The position numbers were made by a program, and so were the translations under genes. Below, piece after piece: positions 23,835 through 35,573 of a stretch of DNA of 64,000 nt (its first letter is position 1; each line of letters opens with the position of its first letter). The notes under the pieces were generated by a model. That model saw only the letters and a list, made by a program, of their open reading frames with translations. It had not been told where the DNA came from and made no database searches. The DNA is from Antedon bifida (taxonomy: Eukaryota > Echinodermata > Crinoidea > Comatulida > Antedonidae): positions 17,858,501 to 17,922,500 of the forward strand of contig OY727094.1 of NCBI GenBank assembly GCA_963402885.1, written 5' to 3'.

Positions 23835-24438
23835 CTATGAAATAAAACATATAGATCAATATGCATTCAGTTACATATTTCATTAAAATACATATACTAT
23901 AGTAAACATAGACAACAACATACATTCCATGTTGTATTAAATTAAAGCCATTATATTATAATATTATCATTATAATAATATTAGATTGCCCAAATAAATA
24001 AGTTTTTTTTCTTCTTGTCTTAAATTTTGTATTTACATTAATTTTGTAAACATATTTTTATAGAAAAATGTTAATGAAATTTGTATTTAATTATTTTTTT
24101 ATATATTTATTTTTGTATGAGGGGTAGCTGGCTCATTTGATTTACAGTAATGTATTTTGCTTAATCTGCCCATTGTTCATCTCTATGTTGTATTGTATGT
24201 TAATGTGTTGATATATCATGCTGGTCAAATAATTAAATCAAACATCAATCACATCAAATGAGCCAACAGCATAGTAATTTTTTGTCACTATTTAATTTAT
24301 TTAGTTACTTGTTTTAGTTCTCATTTGTTTCCAGATCATAAGCTAATAGAACAATTTATTAATTTGTTAATGTGATAACGATGCTTAAATTGTTGTTGGT
24401 TAAATGCTATTATCCTAAAACAGTGTAAACTTGCCTAC

Positions 24439-24504
24439 CTCAAGACCATTTTTTGCACAAAGATTAACCAGCCTCCTTCCATAGAGATCCATTGTATTGC
24501 TAAA
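24439..24504 (-). CDS. Ankyrin-gene exon, upstream
   Basis: A 66-bp minus-strand exon (22 codons, phase 0 at both ends) with a TTTCTTTCAG acceptor and donor GTAGGC. It encodes FSNTMDLYGRRLVNLCAKNG then LE: the first helix of an ankyrin-like unit (YGRRLVNLCAKNG in place of G-TPLH-AA--G). It continues directly into 23760-23834. The exon feeding its 5' side was not found; the candidate at 36597-36722 ends in phase 2 and does not match. The satellite array begins about 220 bp upstream, inside the preceding intron. Confidence 0.75.
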
Positions 24505-24719
24505 CTGAAAGAAAATACAAAAACAATGTATAATGCTTGTTTAAGTTATAAAAAAAAAACCATTTTTCAATTCAAATAAAAATATTTATATTAAAGTAAA
24601 CTGCATTAATAAATACGCAGCTTCTTTTCACAGACATAAAAACATGATGATAATATTATGAGTTATTTGAATACTAGTGGTAGATACTTAATGATAAAAA
24701 GAAACTTATGTGACAACTC

Positions 24720-25870
24720 ATCACAATGGCAAAGAAAAGCAATCATTGGGATCATCTGAAGATTGTGGCTTTAAACTCAACCTATACCTTCCTCTAATTT
24801 TGATAGCTCATCACAATGGCAAAGAATGAAGCAATCATTGGGATCATCTGCAGATTGTGGCTTTAAACTTAACCTAAATACTATCCCTTCCTCTAATTTG
24901 ACAGCTCATCACAATGGCAAAGAATAAAGCAATCATTAGGATCATCTGTAGATTGTGGCTTTAAACTCAACCTAAATACTATCCCTTCCTCTAATTTGAC
25001 AGCTCATACAATGGCAAAGAATAAAGCAATCACTGGGATCATCTGTAGATTGTGGCTTTAAACTCAACCTAAATACTATCACTTCCTCTAATGTTGACAG
25101 CTCATCACAATGGCAAAGAATAAAGCAATCATTGGGATCATCTGTATATTGTGGCTTTAAACTCAACCTAAATACTATCCCTTCCTCTAATGTTGACAGC
25201 TCATCACAATGGCAAAGAATAAAGCAATCATTGGGATCATCTGTAGATTGTGGCTTTAAACTCAACCTAAATACTATCCCTTCCTCTAATGTTGACAGCT
25301 CATCACAATGGCAAAGAATAAAGCAATCATTGGGATCATCTGTAGATTGTGGCTTTAAACTCAACCTAAATACTATCACTTCCTCTAATTTTGACAGCTC
25401 ATCACATCATTAGAAGAACATCTGTAGACTGTGGCTTTAAACTCAACCTAAATACTATCACTTCCTCTAATTTGACACCTCATCATAAAGGCAAAGAATT
25501 AAGCAATCATTGGGATCATCTGTAGATTGTAGCTTTAAACTCAACCTATATACTATCCCTTCCTCTAATGTTGATAGCTCATCACAATGGCAAAGAATGA
25601 AGCAATCATTGGGATCATCTGCAGATTGTGGCTTTAAACTCAACCTAAATACTATCCCTTCCTCTAATTTTGACAGCTCATCACAATGGCAAAGAATGAA
25701 GCAATCATTGGGATCATCTGTAGATTGTGGCTTTAAACTTAACCTATATACTATCCCTTCCTGTAATGTTGATAGCTCATCACAATGGCAAAGAATGAAG
25801 CAATCATTGCGATCATCTGCAAATTGTGGCTTTAAACTCAACCTATATACTATTCCTTCCTCTAATGTTA
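24720..25870. repeat. 99-bp satellite array, block 1
   Basis: About eleven units of 99 bp (some shorter, about 92-96 bp), marked by CAATCATTGGGATCATCTG, TGTGGCTTTAAACTCAACCT, then CTTCCTCTAAT and GACAGCTCATCACAATGG. Because most units are a multiple of three, open frames run through the array on both strands (24972-25379, 25467-25841 minus; 25132-25413, 25510-25890 plus). These are products of the period and not genes. It lies in an intron of the ankyrin gene, close to an exon. Confidence 0.9.
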
Positions 25871-26097
25871 AAGCTAAATTAGCTACATAAAACCCTAAAG
25901 TCCGACGCTAATATTTATAACATTTATTTTTAATTGCAATATAAAAATAGGATTTGTTTTGATCTTATTAAATCTTTTTGGACAAAAAAAATCGACCCAC
26001 TAGTTCAAAAGTTATAATATAAAAACTGCCAAAATTCATGGTTTTCCACCACATCCGAGCTTCCGCTAAGGAAATGTGTGCCGTAAAACTTTTCAAT
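25871..26097. other. Unique spacer between satellite blocks
   Basis: About 227 bp of non-satellite AT-rich DNA splits the array. It ends in TTTTCAATATG directly before the next GGGATCATTTGCAG. No known motif or target duplication was seen. Confidence 0.5.
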
Positions 26098-26868
26098 ATG
26101 TTGGGATCATTTGCAGATTGTGGCTTTAAACTCAACCTATATACTATCCATTCCTCTAATTTTGACAGCTCATCACAATGGCAAAGAATGAAGCAATCAT
26201 TGGGATCATTTGCAGATTGTGGCTTTAAACTCAACCTAAATAGTACTATCCATTCCTCTATTTTTGACAGCTCATCACAATGGCAAAGAATGAAGCAATC
26301 ATTGGGATCATCTGTAGATTGTGGCTTTAAACTCAACCTAAATAGTACTATCCATTCCTCTAATTTTGACAGCTCATCACAATGGCAAAGAATGAAGCAA
26401 TCATTGGGATCATTTGCAGATTGTGGCTTTAAACTCAACCTAAATAGTACTATCCATTCCTCTAATTTTGACAGCTCATCACAATGGCAAAGAATGAAGC
26501 AATCATTGGGATCATTTGCAGATTGTGGCTTTAAACTCAACCTAAATAGTACTATCCATTCCTCTAATTTTGACAGCTCATCACAATGGCAAAGAATGAA
26601 GCAATCATTGGGATCATTTGCAGATTGTGGCTTTAAACTCAACCTAAATACTATCCCTCCCTCTAATTTGACAGCTCATCACAATGGCAAAGAATAAAGC
26701 AATCATTGGGATCATCTGTAGATTGTGGCTTTAAACTCAACCTAAATACTACCCCTCCCTCTAATTTGACAGCTCATCACGATGGCAAAGAATGAAGCAA
26801 TCATTGGGATCATCTGTAGATTGTGGCTTTAAACTCAACCTATATACTATCCCTTCCTCTAATTTTGA
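26098..26868. repeat. 99/102-bp satellite array, block 2
   Basis: The same satellite, about eight units. Four consecutive units carry an extra AGT (AAATAGTACTATCC in place of AAATACTATCC), giving 102 bp, again a multiple of three; these four are nearly identical and point to recent local amplification. The array is cut at about 26868 by the 5' side of the CR1-like retrotransposon. Confidence 0.9.
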
Positions 26869-27471
26869 CAATAATTTTAAAAATACTCAATAGGCAGCGT
26901 ACAGATAAGACGTGTCTCGATTACTCTCTCTCGTGAACTGGTTTTTCGCCAGTGTTTTTCAACTTAAATCGACACCGATCCAGAATAATTGAACAACATA
27001 TGGAACAGTAAGATCTGGATCTACGCTCAGCCTGTATTTTAACTATTTTATCTGAAATTTTTATTCGTTTTTATCCAGTTTTAATCCTCGTAAGACCATA
27101 CTACGACGAGGGCGAGTCGGACCCAGGCAACGATCAAAGGAGAGGTGCCCGGTCTGGGCGGTGATTTCATCCTAAGCCTAGCTCGACTTTTTGCTGTTTT
27201 TAAGCCTAAGTGCAATATTGATCACATCGATCTAAGTATCAACGACATCATAAATACTTTTTAAAGAAGTTTTATATGGATATGTACAGTTTTTTGATGT
27301 ATTTTGGTGTTTTTTTATTCCGTTTTTATCCTGTTTACATTTGATTTGCTTCGTTGCGCTTGGCGGGAAGTTTTAATCAGCTGACCAACACTTGTTTACC
27401 TGTTTGATTGACTTTGCTAAGCTCCTGGATGACATTCAACCACTGATAAGGTAATTAAATCACTCTTAATA

Positions 27472-30400
27472 ATGGCAGCGATTACTACAAATGTTCTTAT
27501 TATTTTATGCCTTCTAGTGAGAATTAACTTTACCTGCCGCCCAACGTTAAACTCGGACATTTTTTCTACGTTAAACTCCAGCATATATGATAGCTGGGCA
27601 ATTCAACCGAAGATACATACGGATAACCTGAATATAATGTCTCCCTTATGGACATTGTACGGATCTTCTAAACCGTATCCAGTTTGCCGCTTAAACTTAA
27701 AAAACCCAAGTTTCCTGATGGTACTTATTATTATCGCTGGAGACGTTTCTCCGAACCCAGGACCAATCAGAAACCCATGTTCAATTTGTAAAAAACCGAT
27801 TGCGAAAACGCACAGGGCAATGAAATGCACTGAATGTAAATGTAACTACCATATCAAGTGCGGAAGAATAAATAAAATTGTATATGATAAGCAACGGAAC
27901 TCGAAAGATAATTGGTTATGTCAAGAATGCCTCTTCAATCAGCTTCCGAATGATGAATGCATCAGTGACATTAATATTCATGACGAATTTATTGCCGACA
28001 CAAATAATGTGAATGAAACCCAACAAGATGGACATACATGTACAGAAGACATTTACGAGCATTTAAGCGAGGAATTCAACGTGTTTAACAAAGGCCTACA
28101 TTTTATTCACCTTAATGCGCGGTCATTAGTTAATAAAATGTCTGAACTAAGGCACATCGCATCGAAGACCAAAGCTACTGTTATATCCATCAGCGAGTCG
28201 TGGCTGGACGAATCCATCACCGATAACGAGATCAAAATTGATGGATATACAGCGCTCAGGAAGGACAGAAACCGGTCTGGTGGTGGAGTTTGTATCTACG
28301 TAAAAAATGAACGCGCCTTCACACGTAGAAATGATCTGGATATCGACGATTTTGAAGCAATTTGGATAAATATATATCTGCCTCGTTCAAAGGAAATTGT
28401 GATTGGTACATGCTACCGCCCACCAAAACAGAATGTAACTTTATTTCAGAACAACTTTGAAGAAACTGTATCAAAAATCAAAGAGAGTAGTGAAATTTAT
28501 ATTCTTGGTGACTTTAACATATGTACTTTAAATATTAATCCAGTATCGCAAAGATATAATGATTGCCTTATAAGAAATGGTTTTAGTAATGTTATTAAGG
28601 ATATAACTAGAATAGGAAAAGAAAAAAGCTCATGTTTGGACCACATTGTTACTAATGTACAAAATAATGTGAAGCAATCTGGAGTAATTAACATTGGCCT
28701 TAGTGACCATTTTCTTATTTATTGCACTAGAAAAATACCTAAGTCTCATGTTCATAAAAATGAACACAACTCCGCAAAATTACGATCTTTAAAAAACTAT
28801 AATGTAAATAACTATCTTGAAACACTTAACGATATCGATTGGTCTGTTGTCACTAATAATGTCGATGTAAATATCGCGTGGTTAACTCTTAAAGATATCA
28901 TCATTAAGGTGATCGACTCAATAGCGCCAATAAAAAAAGTTAGACTTAAACAAAACATAGCACCCTGGTTTACCTCCGAAATTGCCGATGAAATCAAAGT
29001 AAGAGACACACTTTTAAAACAATTCAAGAAAGATAAATCTAATCTAGATATATACAAATATTATTGTGCCTCTAGGAACAAAGCTCAGCGGCTGATCAAA
29101 AAAGCTAAATCTAATTATTTTCTCAATAAGATTGATGAAAATAAAGACAACCCTAAAAAATTATGGAAAACCCTCAAACAGCTCGGATACGAGAAGAAAT
29201 GTAAAACAAACACTAAAATCGTTCTCGATGACAATGGTAAACAAACTTTCTGTCCAAAAGGCGTTGCCTCTCGTTTTAATGAGTTCTTCACGAATGTTGC
29301 ATCAACACTCGTCAAAAAACTCCCAAAATGCATAGGTTTTTTCACCATGTCCACTAACGATCTTCTTAAATACTACGTTAAATTAAAAGGAAAAATGTTT
29401 AAGCTAGAGCCTGTTACCATAGAATTTGTTAAAACTCAACTCGAAAGCCTAAATGTAAACAAAAGCGTCGGTCTAGATAATATTCCCTCAAGATTCTTAC
29501 GTGACGGTGCGATAATCTTGGCTGAACCGATAGCTCATATCATTAACCTTTCGTTTAAGACTAATTGTTTTCCTCATGATCTTAAAACTGCTAAAGTTAC
29601 CCCTCTATTTAAGAAAAATACTAGAACAAATGTTGAGAATTATCGGCCGATTAGTATTCTGCCTACGGTTTCTAAGATTCTTGAAAAATCTGTAGCTATA
29701 CAAGTTGAAAGGTATCTTTCCAAAAATAATATACTTTATGCCTATCAATCCGGTTTTCGGCAGGCCCATTCAACTGAAAGCAACCTCATAAATCTCATCG
29801 ACGGTTTAAAAAACAATAAGTCCAAAGGCCTTCTTACTGGAATGGTTCTAATTGACTTACAAAAAGCTTTCGATACCGTCGATCATGTGATTTTAATTAA
29901 CAAGCTAAAATGCATGGGTTTTAAGTGTACTGACTGGTTTCAATCTTATCTCGCTAACCGCACACAAGTTGTCAGTGTGAATGGTACCTGCTCTGAACCT
30001 CTTATAGTTACTCATGGTGTACCGCAAGGTAGCATCTTGGGCCCTATTCTCTTTCTATGTTATATAAATGATATTGCTTCTTGTATTGATTCTGATGTTC
30101 AATTATTGCTTTATGCTGATGATTCTACGATTCTGTATTCTCATCACGATGCCACCAAAATCGCTCATAAATTAAGTACTGTCCTAGCTAAGTGCCAGGA
30201 CTGGTTAACTGAAAACAAATTATCTTTACATGTTGGCAAAACCGAAAGTATTATCTTTGGTAGCAGAGCGAAGCTTAACAAAGTAAAAGAGTTTTCTGTA
30301 GAATTAATGGGCCGTAGAATCAAAAGTACTAAGCAAGTTAAATATTTGGGTATTGATTTAGACCAATATGTATCATGTGATATCATTGCAACTAGTGTTA

Positions 30401-30966
30401 TCAGTAAAGTTAAGTCAAGGTTGAAGTTTTTACATAGGCAAAGTTCGTGCTTGAATAAAAAATGTCGTAAACTATTAAGCACTGCTTTAATACAATGTAC
30501 ATTTGACTATTCTGCCTCGGCATGGTGCGGCGGTGTCAATAAGAATCTTAAACATAAATTACAAACTGCCCAAAACAAGATGGCACGTTTCATTTTAAAT
30601 GTTGGTCCGAGGTCTCACATAGGTGCCAAAGAGCTTTCCGATCTTGGGTTTCTTAATGTCAGCCTCAGAAATAAGTTTTTAAGATTAAATTATGTTCACA
30701 AAATTCGTTATAACTTTAATACGCCTTCTTTCCTTAAGGATAACTTTTTGTTAATTTCTGATCATCACAACCATTTCACCAGGGGTACAACATTTAATTT
30801 TGTCACTCCTAAGGCTACTGGCGTTAATGATACGACTTTTTATTTCTTAGGTATCCGTGACTGGAACAGGCTCCCCAATTCACTCAAATCAATACAAAAT
30901 AATGCAACCTTCAAAATAAAACTTAAAGAATATTTTAATAATGAACAGCTTGGTATTTCAGTTTAA
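27472..30966 (+). CDS. CR1-type polyprotein: leader with 2A-like motif, PHD-like finger, AP endonuclease, reverse transcriptase
   Basis: 1164 residues with no internal stop. Residues 1-22 form a hydrophobic, signal-like leader. A second hydrophobic run ends in GDVSPNPGP at 90-98, a 2A-like ribosome-skipping motif in which the usual D-x-E-x-NPGP has Ser in the Glu position. Residues 103-155 hold a Cys4-His-Cys3 pattern (CSIC, CTEC, H-x2-C, CQEC), a PHD-like zinc finger. The endonuclease spans about 212-440: E242 in SESWLDE, D347 in GDFN, H413 in SDHF. The reverse transcriptase spans about 600-890: D795 in LIDLQKAFDTVDH, THGVPQGSILGP, and Y881-D884 in YADD. The tail has DWNRLPNSL. Such proteins nick target DNA and copy their own RNA at the nick. 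The start is the first ATG of the frame. All catalytic residues I can check are present. Confidence 0.9.
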   Translation: MAAITTNVLIILCLLVRINFTCRPTLNSDIFSTLNSSIYDSWAIQPKIHTDNLNIMSPLWTLYGSSKPYPVCRLNLKNPSFLMVLIIIAGDVSPNPGPIRNPCSICKKPIAKTHRAMKCTECKCNYHIKCGRINKIVYDKQRNSKDNWLCQECLFNQLPNDECISDINIHDEFIADTNNVNETQQDGHTCTEDIYEHLSEEFNVFNKGLHFIHLNARSLVNKMSELRHIASKTKATVISISESWLDESITDNEIKIDGYTALRKDRNRSGGGVCIYVKNERAFTRRNDLDIDDFEAIWINIYLPRSKEIVIGTCYRPPKQNVTLFQNNFEETVSKIKESSEIYILGDFNICTLNINPVSQRYNDCLIRNGFSNVIKDITRIGKEKSSCLDHIVTNVQNNVKQSGVINIGLSDHFLIYCTRKIPKSHVHKNEHNSAKLRSLKNYNVNNYLETLNDIDWSVVTNNVDVNIAWLTLKDIIIKVIDSIAPIKKVRLKQNIAPWFTSEIADEIKVRDTLLKQFKKDKSNLDIYKYYCASRNKAQRLIKKAKSNYFLNKIDENKDNPKKLWKTLKQLGYEKKCKTNTKIVLDDNGKQTFCPKGVASRFNEFFTNVASTLVKKLPKCIGFFTMSTNDLLKYYVKLKGKMFKLEPVTIEFVKTQLESLNVNKSVGLDNIPSRFLRDGAIILAEPIAHIINLSFKTNCFPHDLKTAKVTPLFKKNTRTNVENYRPISILPTVSKILEKSVAIQVERYLSKNNILYAYQSGFRQAHSTESNLINLIDGLKNNKSKGLLTGMVLIDLQKAFDTVDHVILINKLKCMGFKCTDWFQSYLANRTQVVSVNGTCSEPLIVTHGVPQGSILGPILFLCYINDIASCIDSDVQLLLYADDSTILYSHHDATKIAHKLSTVLAKCQDWLTENKLSLHVGKTESIIFGSRAKLNKVKEFSVELMGRRIKSTKQVKYLGIDLDQYVSCDIIATSVISKVKSRLKFLHRQSSCLNKKCRKLLSTALIQCTFDYSASAWCGGVNKNLKHKLQTAQNKMARFILNVGPRSHIGAKELSDLGFLNVSLRNKFLRLNYVHKIRYNFNTPSFLKDNFLLISDHHNHFTRGTTFNFVTPKATGVNDTTFYFLGIRDWNRLPNSLKSIQNNATFKIKLKEYFNNEQLGISV
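27739..27765 (+). promoter_or_regulatory. 2A-like translational recoding motif
   Basis: Codes for GDVSPNPGP. In 2A motifs the ribosome skips the peptide bond between the last Gly and Pro, separating the leader from the downstream enzyme. Sea-urchin and other non-LTR elements are known to carry such N-terminal 2A motifs, some acting as signal sequences. Activity of this Ser variant is not proven by sequence. Confidence 0.6.
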
Positions 30967-31765
30967 TTAAGCTATTTTTAATATTGTTTTTTTGATGTTT
31001 TCTTGTCTTGTATGTATTTTCTTGTTTTTTCATTTTTACTGAGTCATACTTAACGATAATTGTACTAGGCCCAACCACTCACTTTTCAGTCTTTACGGAT
31101 TGGACCCCATTGGAAATAAGTTTACTTTTTGTCGACTTAATGGGTTATCCAGGTATTCTTTTTATACATTGTATATTTTAACTTTTATGTATGAATATCA
31201 AATAAAATCAATCAATCAATCAATATAAATACAGTACTAGGACTAAAAGTACTGAACATGATGTTGAAATATAGTAAATCCCATGTCTCATCTATCAACA
31301 CTTTCCTCAACCAATGCCTCCTCTATCAAATAATAATATATTAATTCTACATTTACAAGTAGGTTTACGGAGTAATGCTGAAATACAAACAAATCTAAAA
31401 TACATAATGCTTTTTCTATATAAATAGTTGAATGCAAATTGTTGTACAAAAGACCAACACTTTTATCTGATAACCAGGGCAATTCAATATATTTTGTAAA
31501 ATTTACACCATAGGTTGTCTTTGTTTTATCATATAGTTGATTAGAACTACAAACCAACATGAATTACCATTTTAGGTAAAGCAATAAAGGTGTATCAAGG
31601 TACTTTAAGTAAAAACAATGATTGGTTAAGGTCTTGTGAAAATACAATGTATTTTTACTTGGAATTATTAAAAATACTCAAACACTGAATAAGATGATGT
31701 TCATACAAAGTATTAATAAAAATAAAGATGTTTGATTAAAATCATGTCATTATCATACATGGCTT

Positions 31766-32045
31766 GGAAGGTATACAATCTACAACTTAAGTCAAGAAAT
31801 TGCATCATCAGTTTAACATTAGTTGAGTTTATCAGATTTGTTTTTACATTTTCAATAGATTGGTTTGAGATGATATTTTATCATTATTTATTCGGAATTT
31901 GGGAATCTCTATATGTCCAGAAATTGCATTATTATTCCAAACATTTTACTAATACTGTTTTTATTCAGCTCTAGACCACCAGCAAATATCATGTAACAAT
32001 TAAAGCTGAACTCTGGGATTCCCTTCTAAAACCCATACTGTCTCA
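31766..32045 (+). repeat. Segmental duplicate, copy 1
   Basis: TTGGAAGGTATACAATCTAC, AGTTTATCAGATTTG, GAAATTGCA(T/C)TATTATTCCA, TCAGCTCTAGACCACC and GCTGAACTCTGGGATTCCCT recur in the same order at 33552-34312. The copies have diverged by substitutions and indels. Confidence 0.7.
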
Positions 32046-32639
32046 TGTACAGTTAAAAACAGGTGCAAGGAAATAAAATACAATGCGATCCAACATAGGT
32101 TTCTTTAAAAAACATAACCGTTTTATGTGTTTCAAGAAAAACACAAAAATTACTTAAGCATTTTTATTAAGACAATTTTACATTTCGTGAAACTGTATGC
32201 ATGATGAATAATACTCTTGAAACAGGTTTGACTATAAACCAAATATAATGCAATTATAAAATCAAAAAAGATGATTAAAAAAACAGTAATTTTCTTACTC
32301 TATGTAATTAGGTATTGATAAATAATAAATAAAATAAATCCATTATCAAACTAGGCATTAGTAGTTAATGATCAGAGACAAGACAAAATCTAACCAACTG
32401 AATGTTCACAGGCAAAATCAAAGCTAATGATCATTTGAATTATTAATACAAACAAACTATAACGAAGTTGTGCTGTATGTACCTATTCAAATAAATGATA
32501 TACAGTATGTCAAAATGGTTATTATACCTGTAAACAATTAAGTAAAACTAAAACGTATACATTAGATAACCAGCTGCTGAATCAGACAATAAGCATTTCA
32601 AAAAACAACTTTGGCTTTTACTAATAAATAAATTAATGC

Positions 32640-32700
32640 ATTCCAGGGGCGGATCCAGGATTCTGTAAAGAGTTCACACCAACTCAGCCCAACTTTGGTT
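32640..32700 (+). mobile_element. hAT-type left end
   Basis: CCAGGGGCGGATCCAGGATT at 32644 matches the GGCGGATCCAG end of hAT MITEs. No inverted partner was found nearby. Confidence 0.35.
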
Positions 32701-33551
32701 GAGGTTGAGTTGAGGTACTAGCCTACTAAAATGGTGACATTTTCCCCATAGGCCTATTAAAAGCAATTAAAAGTAAAAGCGTCACAACAGGGCGCTTCAA
32801 GGTGCTTGTCCAAGTCCGTCGACAGGACCTGTGGCAAAGCGAACTTTGTTAAATGACGCCCAAGATGGCTGGAAATGGTACTCTCGCACATAAAATTCAT
32901 GATAAATGGCACCTCTAATTTGCAGGAAAAGACACTCTCATATGTACAGTAGCATGCTGCCAATGAGCAAAACGATCATACTTTTTCCCTCCAATAAACA
33001 CACATGACTAATTGCAGGACGATATAACATTTTGTTGCCGATTTCATTCACTCGGTATTTAGTTTTTATTGCGCTGCATTCAAGTTCATTGCGAACGTAC
33101 ATCTAGGGGAAGCCCCAAAAAAAGCGCAAAATTTAATGCTTATAGCTCAATATTTATTTACATCAATTTGTTGAAGAAATTAAATATATAAATATAAATA
33201 GATATTGATACAGTTGGGTGGATGGCCTAGAAAAAAATAGGTTGCTATAATGTATACTACAGTACACAGTTACCACAGTTAGTGTACTATACTATTATTA
33301 ACATATCCTCTATGATGATGATCTGTAGTTAACCACAGCGTTCCATTTTTGACTTATATACACTTTTATTTATGCTTACTGACTGCCAGCTAAACAATAG
33401 GTAGGCCTAGGTTGTATAGCGGTGTCCTTTGTATGAATCGTTACGAATGGGATGCGGAGGGTGCGCCACTGCATTCTTACTTTGCTTGATAATAATAATA
33501 AATACACTAAGTCGGAAAACGACCTAACAAAAAATGATTCCGACGCTTAGG

Positions 33552-34312
33552 AGTTTTGGAAGGTATACAATCTACGACTTAATTGAAGAAATTACAACAT
33601 CAGTTTTAATATTGGTTAAAGACACTAGATCTGCAATTGTTGCCGTTTTGTAAAAATAATATATAACTTTAAAAACATTAAATGTGCATTTTTGGTTAAT
33701 TATGATAAAAGAGAAAATTAATGCACTCCCTAAGTAGCTCGCTTCGAAAGTTCTAGACGTTTGATCTAGCTTAGTTGGGCTTAGTTTTGTAGGCAAGACC
33801 AGGTATTTTAGCTGAAAAGTTACGGTTCTTTTATTTGTTTACCATTTTATGTGACCAATCATCACCTCACAATATGAAATATCAATCTGCACGCGATGCA
33901 TGTTGGGATTTAAAACAGGCCGCTAAAATTATTAGAATCAATTTTTTTTGTATAGTAATAGTATTTATTTTTACAAAAAACCTAGGTCTATATATAGTGT
34001 CTTTAAGTTTATCAGATTTGTTTTTTCATTTTCAATAGACTGGTTTAAGATATTATTTTGTAGTTTAATACAGAGAGGCACTGTGGGGATCAAGGGCTAG
34101 TTTTGGCAATGATTTACTGGAAAATGTAAATTAGCCCACATACATGGTTCAGGCTAATGCTGGAAAATTTTAGGAATTATGGAATCTCTATGTGTCTGGA
34201 AATTGCACTATTATTCCAAACATTTTACTAGTACTGTTTTTATTCAGCTCTAGACCACCCAGCCAATATCATGTAACAAGTACAGCTGAACTCTGGGATT
34301 CCCTTTAAACTG
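33552..34312 (+). repeat. Segmental duplicate, copy 2, interrupted
   Basis: Matches 31766-32045 in two blocks (33552-33625 and 34006-34312) split by about 380 bp of other sequence, with a further insertion at about 34063-34165. It is probably an old tandem duplication later opened by insertions. Confidence 0.65.
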
Positions 34313-34599
34313 CTTACTTACTTTATAAGTCAAGAAATTGCATTGCAAAATGAATTAAATCTCGGCATTTTTTAAATAGAATCGGTTGCCGTTCAAAAAA
34401 ATGTTTAATATGACAATTTTACATTTGACTCATACATTTTCGTTCAATTATTTAGAATTTCCTTTCAAAATATAATTTCTTCGTAAATCTGTATGCATGG
34501 TGACTAGATAAAAAACAATAAAGCCTAGAGATTGCACAGATTTTAGGCTCTGACATTCCTAATTAGGGGTGAAAGCAATTGCCCCTCCTATACTCTTAA

Positions 34600-34957
34600 G
34601 GCCCATTTACACTAGGGCGATAACGATAAATATATATAACAGTTTTCGTTCTAGAACTATAGGATAATCATTTATGCTGTATCTGATAAAAAAAAGTATT
34701 TTTAAAAATCTAATCAAATGACATCATGATCAATAAAAACAATAAAATCATTGTATTTTCCCGATATTAATGGTTTAACTATTAAATCATGACGTCATTT
34801 GATTGGACGTGTGGAAATATTATTTTCATTAGAGGCAGCATAGATGATAATCCAGTTCTAGGATGAAAACTTTTTAAAATTCTTTTCTTTTTGAAAATGA
34901 AAAATGCATATTTATCTTTTTATTGTCAATCGTTATTGCCCTTGTGTAAATGGGCCT
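34600..34957. mobile_element. 358-bp TTAA-type MITE
   Basis: Ends GGCCCATTTACACTAGGGCG (left) and GGCCCATTTACACAAGGGCA (right, minus strand), followed on both sides by ATAACGAT-like sequence. TTAA flanks both ends (34596-34599, 34958-34961, the right copy preceded by T). There is no ORF. TTAA duplications are made by piggyBac and Kolobok transposases, one of which presumably moved it. Confidence 0.75.
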
Positions 34958-35119
34958 TTAACCCCTTCCCACAATTGTCATTTTTACATTTACAAAAATT
35001 GTTTGCTGCACTCAGATCCAAACAGTATTTCGGTGTTTATTTTCATTCATTTTATTTATCAGATTTGTAAATAAATTGATCTGAAAATAGTTAGGGTAGT
35101 ATTTCTTGCTTTAATATAA

Positions 35120-35400
35120 ACTACAATGCAAACTTACAAATTACAGACTCAACTTGAAATCTTGATAACTATACTGACTTTACCAATCAACTCAAAATTC
35201 AACCAATTTGTAGCACCAACTGCCTACCACTCCTTACAGTCTATTTTCATATTTAGTGTTAATTCACATAATATGCTTATTGACTTTAGCTATGATGTCA
35301 CAACAACTTTGCACGGTCTATGCACTTCTTTCTGTTGATGTACAATTCACAATACTCTGTGGAATTTCCTTTAGAATTCCGTTATTAAATTTCTATAAAA
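35120..35400 (+). repeat. Segmental duplicate pair, copy 1
   Basis: Shares GCAAACTTACA, TAGCACCAACTG, GGTCTATGCACTT, ACAAT(T/A)CACAA and TTTAGAATTC in order with 36160-36440, spaced about 1.05 kb. It is diverged and non-coding. Confidence 0.6.
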
Positions 35401-35573
35401 CCCCTAAGAAGTACTAGAGGGAAACAGTTTTTATTAGTAAACAATTGCTATTTTAGGCAAAAAAAATAAATAGTATTTTAATTTAATTATACTACACATT
35501 TTAGGAAAATTCTCGGTATGGTAACTACAGGACTGAAAGTTAAGACAGAAAAAATAATAAAACATTTAACACA

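Larger units (their letters stand above)
26885..31226 (+). mobile_element. CR1-group non-LTR retrotransposon, near full length
   Basis: A 5' UTR of about 590 bp, one long ORF (27472-30966), a 3' UTR of about 250 bp and a terminal AATAAAATCAATCAATCAAT microsatellite tail, the typical end of CR1/L2-group elements. The 5' border is placed just after the satellite and is approximate. No target duplication is evident, which is usual for this group. The ORF is uninterrupted, so this copy is recent and could still be competent. Its insertion truncated the satellite array. Confidence 0.8.

Noticed and set aside
25968..26697. Overlapping 219- and 224-codon open frames on both strands
   Set aside because: They run through the 99/102-bp satellite; the period being a multiple of three explains both. 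No domain, no splice context.
31288..31560. 90-codon minus-strand frame
   Set aside because: No homology recognised and no splice borders; the chance of such a frame in 64 kb is high.
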